Assembly: GCA_937974415.1 (NCBI GenBank)
Contig: CALJXB010000275.1
Span: 1 to 23,962 of the forward strand
Source of the DNA: an uncultured Kiloniellales bacterium
Lineage (GTDB): Bacteria; Pseudomonadota; Alphaproteobacteria; Kiloniellales; JAKSDN01
DNA: 23,962 nucleotides
Direction: 5' to 3'
The notes beneath the pieces are model-generated. The model was given only the letters and a program-made list of their open reading frames with translations, searched no databases and was not told the origin of the DNA. The position numbers were made by a program, and so were the translations under genes. Every line of letters starts with the position of its first letter. Positions within the stretch are counted from its first letter, which is position 1. This document shows, one piece after another, positions 14,755 through 21,292 of this stretch.

Positions 14755-15696
14755 TTGCCCCCACTGGTTCCTTTGCATGACGTTCCCATGGACCGCCCCG
14801 ATGACCTCGGCAAGGATGAGTTGGCGACTTCCTTTGAGATCTTTCCTCCTCGGGAAAAGACCGCGGAAGATCAGCTTTTGCGGAATATCCGAGGTCTTGA
14901 AGTCCTTAAGCCACGCTTCGTTTCTGTGACCTATGGCGCCGGGGGCGGCACCCGGAAAAATACGCAAGCCATAGCGGCGCGAGTCGCCGCTGAAACCGTG
15001 ATGGCACCGGCGGCGCACCTGACTTGCATCAATGCTTCACGGAAGAAGATCGACGCCGTGGCGCAGGAGTACTGGAATTCGGGCATTAGACACATAGTTG
15101 CGGTGCGGGGTGATCCACCAGACCGGTCGACGGTCTATGAGCCGCATCCCCACGGCTATGCTTATGCCGCCGACTTGGTGGCCGGATTGAAGCGGATTGC
15201 CAATTTCGAGATCAGTGTCGCGGCCTATCCCGAGGTCCATCCAGAAGCATTGAGCGCCTCGCAAGATCTAGAGTCCCTGAAGCGAAAACTTGATGCCGGT
15301 GCAACCCGCGCGATCACTCAGTTCTTCTTCGACCCTGAGGTCTTTCTACGCTTTATTGAGCAAGCGCGAACGGCCGGCATCACCGCGCCCATCGTGGCCG
15401 GAATTATGCCGATCACCGATTTCGAGAGGATCCGCAAATTTTCCCAGAGCTGCGGTGTAACCATGCCAAACAAGTTGGCAGCGCTTTTCGATGGGTCGAA
15501 GCGAGATCCTGCGGCATGCCGCCGCCTGGCTGTCGCGCGTGCAGTGGAGCAATGCCGGCACCTACATGCCCAAGGCCAGCGCGAGTTTCATTTCTACACG
15601 CTAAACGATGCGCACTTAGCCGCAGACATCTGCAATTTGTTCCGCGACTCCTGGCGTAATGGTCGAACGGCGCCTCGCCCGCCTCGAGAGGTGTGA
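14755..15696 (+). CDS. metF: Methylenetetrahydrofolate reductase
   Basis: A 313-residue MetF, the FAD enzyme that reduces 5,10-methylene-THF to 5-methyl-THF for methionine and hence SAM synthesis. Key blocks: TSFEIFPPR with catalytic Glu28, TYGAGGGTR (59-67), AHLTC (87-91), VRGDPP with Asp120, and ITQFFFD with Gln189. The start is a TTG at 14755, chosen because GGAAGGAG (14741-14748) lies 6 bases before it. An ATG at 14722 (11 residues longer) and one at 14788 (11 shorter) have no ribosome site. It follows the CBS gene by 153 bases on the same strand. Its place next to rquA, whose product consumes SAM, may be meaningful. It could be either the only metF or a second copy; this window cannot tell. 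Confidence 0.93.
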   Translation: MPPLVPLHDVPMDRPDDLGKDELATSFEIFPPREKTAEDQLLRNIRGLEVLKPRFVSVTYGAGGGTRKNTQAIAARVAAETVMAPAAHLTCINASRKKIDAVAQEYWNSGIRHIVAVRGDPPDRSTVYEPHPHGYAYAADLVAGLKRIANFEISVAAYPEVHPEALSASQDLESLKRKLDAGATRAITQFFFDPEVFLRFIEQARTAGITAPIVAGIMPITDFERIRKFSQSCGVTMPNKLAALFDGSKRDPAACRRLAVARAVEQCRHLHAQGQREFHFYTLNDAHLAADICNLFRDSWRNGRTAPRPPREV

Positions 15697-15745
15697 TCCG
15701 ATCCGGCCACCGTCGCAATACCCTTATTGTCAGCGCATTCGGGCC

Positions 15746-15766
15746 CATCACGTGATGACCGGTCAT
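15746..15766. promoter_or_regulatory. Two overlapping perfect 12-bp palindromes
   Basis: CATCACGTGATG (15746-15757) and ATGACCGGTCAT (15755-15766) are both perfect and share three bases. They lie 50-70 bases after the metF stop and about 60 bases before an FNR-like site. They look like operator DNA for a dimeric regulator, but I cannot name one. Confidence 0.4.
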
Positions 15767-15822
15767 GGATTAAAACGGAACTTCTGAGCGCTTGGCGAAC
15801 GTCGCCTCTTGAGTACTACAAT

Positions 15823-15836
15823 TTGATTTAGATCAC
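15823..15836. promoter_or_regulatory. FNR-type site between metF and the GGT gene
   Basis: TTGAT-TTAG-ATCAC matches the FNR consensus at 9 of 10 positions. No good -10 box stands at the class II distance on either strand (the plus-strand hexamer at 15859-15864 is TAGGCG), so the target is uncertain. The nearest downstream genes are the short ORF at 15948 and the GGT-family gene at 16169. Confidence 0.45.
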
Positions 15837-15947
15837 CATACTATCCGGCCCGTCGTGGTAGGCGTTTTTCTTTTCTTTGGGTTCGGCAATTGCGGATCGG
15901 AGATTCGCGATTGCTTGAGTGGTAGGGAGTACTGACTGGTCGCGACG

Positions 15948-16172
15948 TTGACCATTGAGCCTGTGCTCGACTGGAATATGGTTGAAACTTTGATCCGCGC
16001 AAATGCCGTTCAAGTCGATCCTGAGACGAGCCGTCAGGACGCGCGATTGTGTATGTTCGCGTCCGACCTCGGCTGCCGGATGGCGGTGGCTTACGACTCA
16101 CTCGTAGGCATCGTCACCAAACATTATTCCTTGAGCAAAGCAAACGAAGCGTTTGCGTGCCAGACGAAATGA
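15948..16172 (+). CDS. Short ORF coupled to the GGT-family gene, function unknown
   Basis: A 74-codon frame with a TTG start at 15948, or 64 codons from an ATG at 15978. Its stop codon overlaps the start of the GGT-family gene in an ATGA junction, the usual sign of translational coupling. The sequence is not recognised: no signal peptide, membrane segment or clear motif is visible, and the end (GIVTKHYSLSKANEAF) faintly resembles the tail of zinc-type alcohol dehydrogenases. Neither start has a good ribosome site. It may be a small coupled protein, a decayed gene end, or merely an open leader. Confidence 0.3.
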   Translation: MTIEPVLDWNMVETLIRANAVQVDPETSRQDARLCMFASDLGCRMAVAYDSLVGIVTKHYSLSKANEAFACQTK

Positions 16173-17758
16173 CCCGTCTCGCCATCGCATCGAGCTCGCA
16201 GATCGCGGCGGACGCAGGCGCCGCGATGGCAGAGGCCGGCGGTAATGCTGTTGATGCGGGGATCGCTGCGAGCCTGGTTCAGTTGGTAACGGAGCCCGGC
16301 GTCGTGTCGCTCGGGGCCGGCGCTATCGTTGTCATCTGGCCACCGGGCGAGCATCCGGTAATGATCGATGGTACCTCGGAGATGCCGGGCCGCAACGTGC
16401 CGGCCGAACGGCTGGGCCGTGGCGGATTAGATGTGATGCTGGCCTACGGCGGCGGCACGCCCACGACGGTCGGTTACCCGTCGGTCGCCACGCCCGGCGC
16501 GCTCGCTGGTTACGCCTTCGCTGCCCGGCAGTACGGCAGCATAACGTGGAAGGGCCTTGTGGAACCGGCTTATTTGCATGCAAGAGATGGGTTTCCGCTG
16601 CCTCCAGCGTCGCAACGTTACATCGACCATACTCACCCAGGCATATTCGGTTGGAACCCCACTGCTTTGCGTCCTCTACAGGATAAGCACGGGGTGATGA
16701 AGCGTGCCGGAGAGATGATCTACATAGAGGGCCTCAGTGACAGCCTCGCAACCATCGCAGAGCAAGGCGTAGAAGCGTTCTACCGGGGCGATATCGCGCG
16801 GCTGATTGCCCGCGACATGGAAGCCAACGATGGACTATTGGGCCAAGCAGATCTTGAGGCTTACCGTCCCCGCATCTTACCAGCACTCGAAGTGACGTTG
16901 GATGAATGGCATCTGGCGACAGCCTCTGTGCCGAGCGTTGGGGGCGCCGTTTTGGCAGCCATGCTGTTGCTGGTGCGCGGCCTCGAACACAGCGCCTGGA
17001 CGGCGCAGATGGTGGCCCATCTGATCGACGTACAGACTCACGTTATGCGGTTTCGCAGGCGATGCTTGGATACATCGGACGAACTCGGACGCGACGTAGA
17101 GGAATTGTTAGATCTCGCGAACAGAAGACCATCGGCGCTCACCTCGCCATCCACGGTGCACACTTCCGTAGTGGACGCTGATGGACTTGCCTGCGCCATT
17201 ACCGCCTCCGCGGGCTACGGTTCCGGCGTTATGCCGCCTGGGACGGGCATTTGGATGAACAACACCCTCGGCGAGGTCGAGCTCAACAAGCGAGGGTTCC
17301 ACGCGCTGCGCCCCGGCACACGAATTCCCTCCAACATGGCACCAACCACCGGTCGTAGCCCTGATGGCTCTGTGCTTTCCATAGGATCGCCGGGCGCAGA
17401 TCGCATCACCACTGCGATTCTCCAGACTGTGACGAATTTCGTGCATCTCGACATGCCACTTCAAGATGCGGTGAATCACCCCCGCCTTCATGTCGAGTGG
17501 CCGCGGGACGGTGAGTGCTGCGTGGCCTATGAACCGGGCATGCCGGTGGACCAACTGGATGTACCGCAACGCCGATTCGACGGGCTGGACATGTTTTTCG
17601 GCGGGGTGAGCGCCGTACGCTTCGCACCTCCCGACCGCTTCGAGATGGCAGCGGATATCCGTCGAACCGGGGGCACGGCGCTCAGCCCACACCGCAGGAA
17701 CCGAGGATTGGTCGGCCCGCGGCAGGATTCACGACGCACATCGCCTTCGGTGCGGTAA
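16169..17758 (+). CDS. Gamma-glutamyltransferase-family protein (Ntn hydrolase)
   Basis: A 529-residue self-processing Ntn hydrolase of the GGT family. GGTs cleave gamma-glutamyl bonds such as that of glutathione; relatives act as acylases. The N-terminal AEAGGNAVDAGIAASLV block is typical. The processing site is in PSTVHTSVVDADG, with Thr329 as the expected new N-terminus and nucleophile. Later blocks are GSGVMPPGTGIWMNN (351-365), PSNMAPT (387-393) and GSPGADRI (406-413). The arginine that grips the glutamyl carboxylate in E. coli GGT (motif GREtAP) is missing: the site reads GTSEMP (68-73), so the substrate may not be gamma-glutamyl. No signal peptide is seen, so it is probably cytoplasmic. 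The start at 16169 fits the family although the ribosome site is weak. Confidence 0.88.
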   Translation: MTRLAIASSSQIAADAGAAMAEAGGNAVDAGIAASLVQLVTEPGVVSLGAGAIVVIWPPGEHPVMIDGTSEMPGRNVPAERLGRGGLDVMLAYGGGTPTTVGYPSVATPGALAGYAFAARQYGSITWKGLVEPAYLHARDGFPLPPASQRYIDHTHPGIFGWNPTALRPLQDKHGVMKRAGEMIYIEGLSDSLATIAEQGVEAFYRGDIARLIARDMEANDGLLGQADLEAYRPRILPALEVTLDEWHLATASVPSVGGAVLAAMLLLVRGLEHSAWTAQMVAHLIDVQTHVMRFRRRCLDTSDELGRDVEELLDLANRRPSALTSPSTVHTSVVDADGLACAITASAGYGSGVMPPGTGIWMNNTLGEVELNKRGFHALRPGTRIPSNMAPTTGRSPDGSVLSIGSPGADRITTAILQTVTNFVHLDMPLQDAVNHPRLHVEWPRDGECCVAYEPGMPVDQLDVPQRRFDGLDMFFGGVSAVRFAPPDRFEMAADIRRTGGTALSPHRRNRGLVGPRQDSRRTSPSVR

Positions 17759-17893
17759 AGGGCGTCGGCCTGGTGCGAAAGGGCCCAGAGCGCTAGTCGA
17801 CGTCAAAGAGCATTTGCGAGATCCAGCACCGATTCGCCAAGATAGCCCATGAGGTCATCTCGCAACCGCTGAGAACAAAGATCGCCGCGCGCC

Positions 17894-18148
17894 AGCCGGA
17901 AGTTCTTCCAAGAGGTTCAGCACCTGACCTTGCACGGCCACTGCGCCTCGAGCGCGAGCAGGCGGTCTACTACATTAGGGAGCGTTGCGCATTTCGGCTG
18001 ACCCGCGACGGCCTGTAGCTCACCGAGATCGCGCCCGGCATCTATTTGGAGAAGGACATGCTGGCCACCTGGACTTCGGGCCACTGTTCTCATCGCTGAT
18101 CGCCATCATGGACGGCAGCAACTTCGAGGTTCAACTCATGGGCATGAC
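17894..18148 (+). pseudogene. Decayed C-terminal end of an acetate/propionate CoA-transferase-type gene
   Basis: Pieces of the conserved C-terminus of family I CoA-transferases appear in order but in three frames. RKFFQEVQHLTLHG starts near 17897 in one frame. EQAVYYIRERCAFRLT, then LTEIAPGIYLEKDML after a TAG stop at 18016-18018, are in a second. GHLDFGPL and MDGSNFEVQLMGM are in a third. Intact members read roughly VLYVTERAVFxLTxxGL-LTEIAPGIDLERD-LAHMxFRP. At least two frameshifts and one stop show it is dead. Nothing of the rest of the gene is seen upstream. It sits in the 830-base gap after the GGT-family gene; 17759-17893 and 18149-18293 hold nothing I recognise. Confidence 0.65.
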
Positions 18149-18293
18149 TGATGATAGGCGCAACGCAGCATGGAGTGGAGTGCATATTCTTAACCTCCCG
18201 TCGCCAGAGTTCCGCGTGCGGCATCTTGATGCGCCACGTTGGTGTGCGAATGGCCGCGGGCAATTAGTCGCCTGGCTGATCGCAAGAGGTGGA

Positions 18294-18359
18294 CGACTAC
18301 TTTGCGGTCCGATTACCGACGTTCGCGCCGGTGAATCTGAACGACCGACTTGGGTCGAG
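18294..18359 (+). repeat. Dispersed intergenic repeat, partial copy C
   Basis: About 66 bases matching the first part of copies A and B: ACTACTTTGCGGTCCGATT, CCGACGTTCGCG and ACTTGGGTCGAG. It then stops abruptly at GGCTGTGTAGAAACG, which has the look of an insertion-sequence end. The stretch from 18360 to 18586 has no gene and may be such debris, but I found no matching inverted end. Confidence 0.5.
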
Positions 18360-18586
18360 GCTGTGTAGAAACGTGATGTGTTTGGCTTGGGATTCCGAGT
18401 TGTCAGGGTTTGACGGTCTGACGGGATCGATGTTGGAGTTTTGGGAATTCAGCGGCTAACGACGCGGCTGGTGGCTGGATTTGGCAATTGTTGGCGGTTC
18501 TTGTGCGGCGTCAGCGCCTATTGGACAGGTAGGGAGCTTTGGAGATAGGAGGATTTCTGGCTCATCGTAACCGCCAAGGAGTGAAG

Positions 18587-18988
18587 ATGAGACAGAGATC
18601 CGGAATCCGCGCACCGACTTCAGAGAAGCTTGTGAAGGACATTGACCAATTGCTTGTTTTGCGGCCAGGGAGAGATCCCAAGCTTAGCGTTGGCCCAAAA
18701 GAAGAAGCACACATTCTGGCGCACTCAATGGCTTTACTTGACTGGTTTGAGGGGCGATACGGCGCCGATACTTTTTCTGTTGGAGGGCCGTTTCAGATCG
18801 CGAATTCCAAACTCAAGCCGCTTCACCGTTTCCAGCTGGCGGGATTGCTAGAAGAAAATGGAGTTGCTCCACGCCAACTTCTGAAGATGCTCTTTTCTAA
18901 AGGCGGTTTTGGCTTCGTAGCCAACCGCCGCGAGGAATTGTTAGCCATTGCCCGTGCTGGCAGTTTCCGGGTCGGTTACCGATTTTGA
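18587..18988 (+). CDS. Hypothetical protein, 133 residues
   Basis: Not recognised. The ATG at 18587 is preceded by AAGGAG with 6-base spacing, the best argument that it is a real gene; a TTG at 18539 could extend it by 16 residues. The protein is soluble, basic at both ends and mostly helical in appearance. It has a middle segment EEAHILAHSMALLDWFEGRYG (about 40-60) and a C-terminal part (KPLHRFQLAGLLEENGVAPRQLL onward), with no signal peptide, membrane segment or cysteine. Base composition is somewhat lower in GC than in nearby genes, and it sits beside repeat and pseudogene debris. It may therefore be a transferred or mobile-element cargo gene. No function is offered. Confidence 0.55.
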   Translation: MRQRSGIRAPTSEKLVKDIDQLLVLRPGRDPKLSVGPKEEAHILAHSMALLDWFEGRYGADTFSVGGPFQIANSKLKPLHRFQLAGLLEENGVAPRQLLKMLFSKGGFGFVANRREELLAIARAGSFRVGYRF

Positions 18989-19202
18989 TATGGATGTGCA
19001 TTGAATTGGTCACTGGTGCCCAAATGGGCTGACGGTAGTCGGCTTATGACGCAGTGGACGGCCCCCATCTAACGGCATCGCAAGACGGCTCCTGGCTACT
19101 TGCAGACTTTCAGCTGTCTGACTGATTTCGTCGGCTTTGCACCAAAAACCGGACAGGCACCCCGATTTGGTCGGTTTACCCGTTAGAGTTTGTGCCACTG
19201 AC

Positions 19203-19496
19203 TCACCAGTCCAAGGTCCCCACCTTCTGCCGATGCGTATTGGTCGCCGTGCCGTCGCGCTCGATATAGCCGATGATCTGCCGATGGTTGTTGCGGATTT
19301 GCAAGCGCCGCCCGTGGCCCGGATCATGAATGTCTCCTACTTTCTGCCGGTGAGTGTTCACGATGTAGGAGCGTGAGGGGGTCGAGCTGGACGCGGCCCG
19401 TTCCTTGCAATAGCTCATAATGCAACGGGCGGACGCGGGGGAGGTCGCCAGGACGACGGCCACGGCGGCCAGGATCAAGGGCGTGAGCTTATCCAT
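19203..19496 (-). CDS. Small secreted protein with HRQ-type repeats
   Basis: A 97-residue protein with a clear Sec signal peptide (hydrophobic LTPLILAAVAVVLA, cleavage after ASA at about 23). The mature part carries three copies of an eight-residue motif: NTHRQKVG at 47-54 and 86-93, and NNHRQIIG at 69-76, spaced 17-22 residues apart. Two cysteines, C25 and C30, may form a disulfide. The pattern recalls short beta-hairpin repeats of the GxxxGY type in small periplasmic proteins, but I cannot name a family. The start at 19496 is chosen because it begins the signal peptide; the ribosome site is weak. Repeat copies use different codons, so selection on the protein seems likely. Confidence 0.6.
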   Translation of the reverse strand: MDKLTPLILAAVAVVLATSPASARCIMSYCKERAASSSTPSRSYIVNTHRQKVGDIHDPGHGRRLQIRNNHRQIIGYIERDGTATNTHRQKVGTLDW

Positions 19497-19606
19497 GGCC
19501 GGTGATACGCAGGCCGGGACGCCCACCTCCCCCACCCGTTACGTGGCCCTTCCAGCCCGGTGACAAGACCTTGGCAAAACGTGTCCCCGAGAGTGTCCCC
19601 GGAATG

Positions 19607-19629
19607 AAAAAACCGCCCTGGCTAGGCGG
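19607..19629 (-). terminator. Rho-independent terminator for leftward transcription
   Basis: On the minus strand CCGCC (complement of 19625-19629) pairs with GGCGG (complement of 19613-19617) over a 7-base loop, followed by six T (19612-19607). It ends a transcript coming from the right. The nearest gene on that side is the HupE-type gene, which stops about 350 bases earlier. Confidence 0.6.
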
Positions 19630-19980
19630 CAATTCCATCGTAACCCATTGAAATAATTTGTGGGCCAAACAGAACAAAACCGAGCACTGGTTGATTGTAG
19701 TTGGAGTCCATCCGGCTACTGACAGGAAGCAGGATTAATTTGCCAGGTCGGAAAGAAACTGCAGGCCGCCCTGAGGGCAAGCTTCCGATGACTATCTTCC
19801 GCCAATTGACGGACGAAATCTGGGACGTGGTATCTGGACCGGAAGTGAACAGAAGGCATCACTCGGGCCAACCGAACACAGATGTTCGAGGCTAGTCAGT
19901 ATTGGTCTTCACTGAAAGTATGTGCAAGGTCCTCTCACATTTCAGAAGGCGGCGGTTGGCGTATTGGCCGGTCAGGCGCA
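19630..19980. other. Stretch with no recognised gene between terminator and hupE-type gene
   Basis: No convincing ORF or tRNA was found in these 350 bases on either strand. The only frame with some length (19701-19895, plus strand) has no start context or motif. Because a leftward terminator closes the region, it is either a long 3' untranslated end of the HupE operon or an unrecognised small RNA on the minus strand. Confidence 0.4.
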
Positions 19981-21285
19981 TCAGAGAGCCCCTACCATCG
20001 AGACCGCCCGCTGAGCGGTCCAAACCGCGGCCACCGCAATGCATGGCAAGGCCACGGTCCAGCGGCCGATAGCCCAGGCACGGTTGTTCCAGCGTGCGAG
20101 CAACCGGATTAACGGCCAGGTCGCCAGGATGATCAGAACTTGGCCGATTTCAACGCCAAGATTGAAGGCTAGCAGGCTCTGCCAGATGTTCGGAGAGTTG
20201 ACCTGCAGAATCTCATGCAACACGAAGGAGAAGCCAAGACCGTGCAAAAGGCCGATTCCAGCGGTGATGGCGAACATCGTCGTTTCCGACCGCGTGTCCT
20301 GTATATGTGCCCTGATGGCGACAAGCGCGGCATAGACAATAGACAGGGCGATGCCCATCTCGACCGCCGGCACGAACCATGCGCCCGCTGGCACGTAACC
20401 GAAAAACCCGATGGCCAAGGTGATGCTGTGGCCGATGGTGAACCCGGTCGCCCGCCACAGCAGGCTGCTGAACTTGAAAGCGCCGAGGACCAGGCAGAGC
20501 ACGAACAGCACATGGTCCCAACCTTCCAGGATATGACGCACGCCCTCGGTCACGAAGGTGGCGGTCGCCGCCAAGGCCGAGCGGGACACGGTGATTGGCT
20601 CCAAGAGCAAGCCCCGGGCGCGAAACACCTCGGTTCCACCCGGGAAGTGGTCGAGCAGAAGATTGGCGGTTTCGTCCTGGCCCTCCAGGCCGGGGGCGAG
20701 GGTGCTGGACAGGCTGTAGTCGTAGACCGGGCCAATATTGCGGTAGCGCAGCATCACATCGACTACCGTATCCCCCACATAAGTGGCCGGGAACGTCTGA
20801 GGGTCGAACTGGCCTTCGAACGACCGTTTCGCCTCGTCCAGAGTGGCAAAGCTGGGTTTTTCCGCTCCAGGATAGGCGCGGACCTCCTCTACCTCGGCGA
20901 CAAACGACTGGCCGTCGACGCTCAGATGGTGACCGTCCGCGACCAGCTGCCCCAGCCCCAGGGGCGCCGCCGCCAGCGCGCGCCCGTCCAGGTAATGGAC
21001 GATCTGTCCGTCTTCCATTCTGTTGGTCGTATAGGGCGCCGGTTCCGGCAGGCCGTCGGGACCGACCGGCCCCAGGCGATCGGCGACCAGATAGGGCATG
21101 GGAATGCGGAGATAGACCCTGACGCCGTCCTGCAGATGCTCCACGTGGATCACGCGGACGTTGATGTTGAGCAAGAAATGGGCGCGTGCGATGCCTAGCC
21201 CATCCAAGATCAACGCCAGGGCCAACACGAGCAGCAACGCCGTCGGTCGGATCCTTCGCCGAGATACCTTTCCCTCGCTCTTCAC
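19981..21285 (-). CDS. HupE/UreJ-family membrane protein with periplasmic N-terminal domain
   Basis: A 434-residue protein: signal peptide (about 14-36), a periplasmic domain of about 200 residues (37-240), then a HupE/UreJ_2-type membrane domain with six to seven helices (about 245-430). Conserved blocks in that domain are EGVRHILEGWDHVLFVLCL (247-265), FTIGHSITL (282-290), GLLHGLGFS (345-353) and FNLGVEIGQ (374-382). His251, Asp257, His258, His286, His348 and Glu379 are candidate metal ligands; HupE/UreJ proteins are linked to nickel or cobalt uptake. The start is a GTG at 21285, just 7 bases after the upstream gene stops, so the two are an operon. No hydrogenase or urease genes are nearby, so the cargo is open. 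Confidence 0.85.
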   Translation of the reverse strand: MKSEGKVSRRRIRPTALLLVLALALILDGLGIARAHFLLNINVRVIHVEHLQDGVRVYLRIPMPYLVADRLGPVGPDGLPEPAPYTTNRMEDGQIVHYLDGRALAAAPLGLGQLVADGHHLSVDGQSFVAEVEEVRAYPGAEKPSFATLDEAKRSFEGQFDPQTFPATYVGDTVVDVMLRYRNIGPVYDYSLSSTLAPGLEGQDETANLLLDHFPGGTEVFRARGLLLEPITVSRSALAATATFVTEGVRHILEGWDHVLFVLCLVLGAFKFSSLLWRATGFTIGHSITLAIGFFGYVPAGAWFVPAVEMGIALSIVYAALVAIRAHIQDTRSETTMFAITAGIGLLHGLGFSFVLHEILQVNSPNIWQSLLAFNLGVEIGQVLIILATWPLIRLLARWNNRAWAIGRWTVALPCIAVAAVWTAQRAVSMVGAL

Positions 21286-21292
21286 GGCCCTT

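Noticed and set aside
18360..18586. Insertion-sequence end starting with GGCTGTGTAGAAACG
   Set aside because: No matching inverted end or transposase was found nearby, so I mention it only with repeat copy C.
19489..19677. Minus-strand frame with GGFFIPGTLSGTR, possibly an integrase tail or attachment site
   Set aside because: It runs through a clear terminator hairpin, and no integrase motif, tRNA end or repeated attachment core was found.
20215..21198. Long plus-strand frame of 327 codons
   Set aside because: It is antisense to the HupE-type gene, whose motifs and membrane segments are clear; the plus-strand translation is low in hydrophobic cores and unrecognisable.
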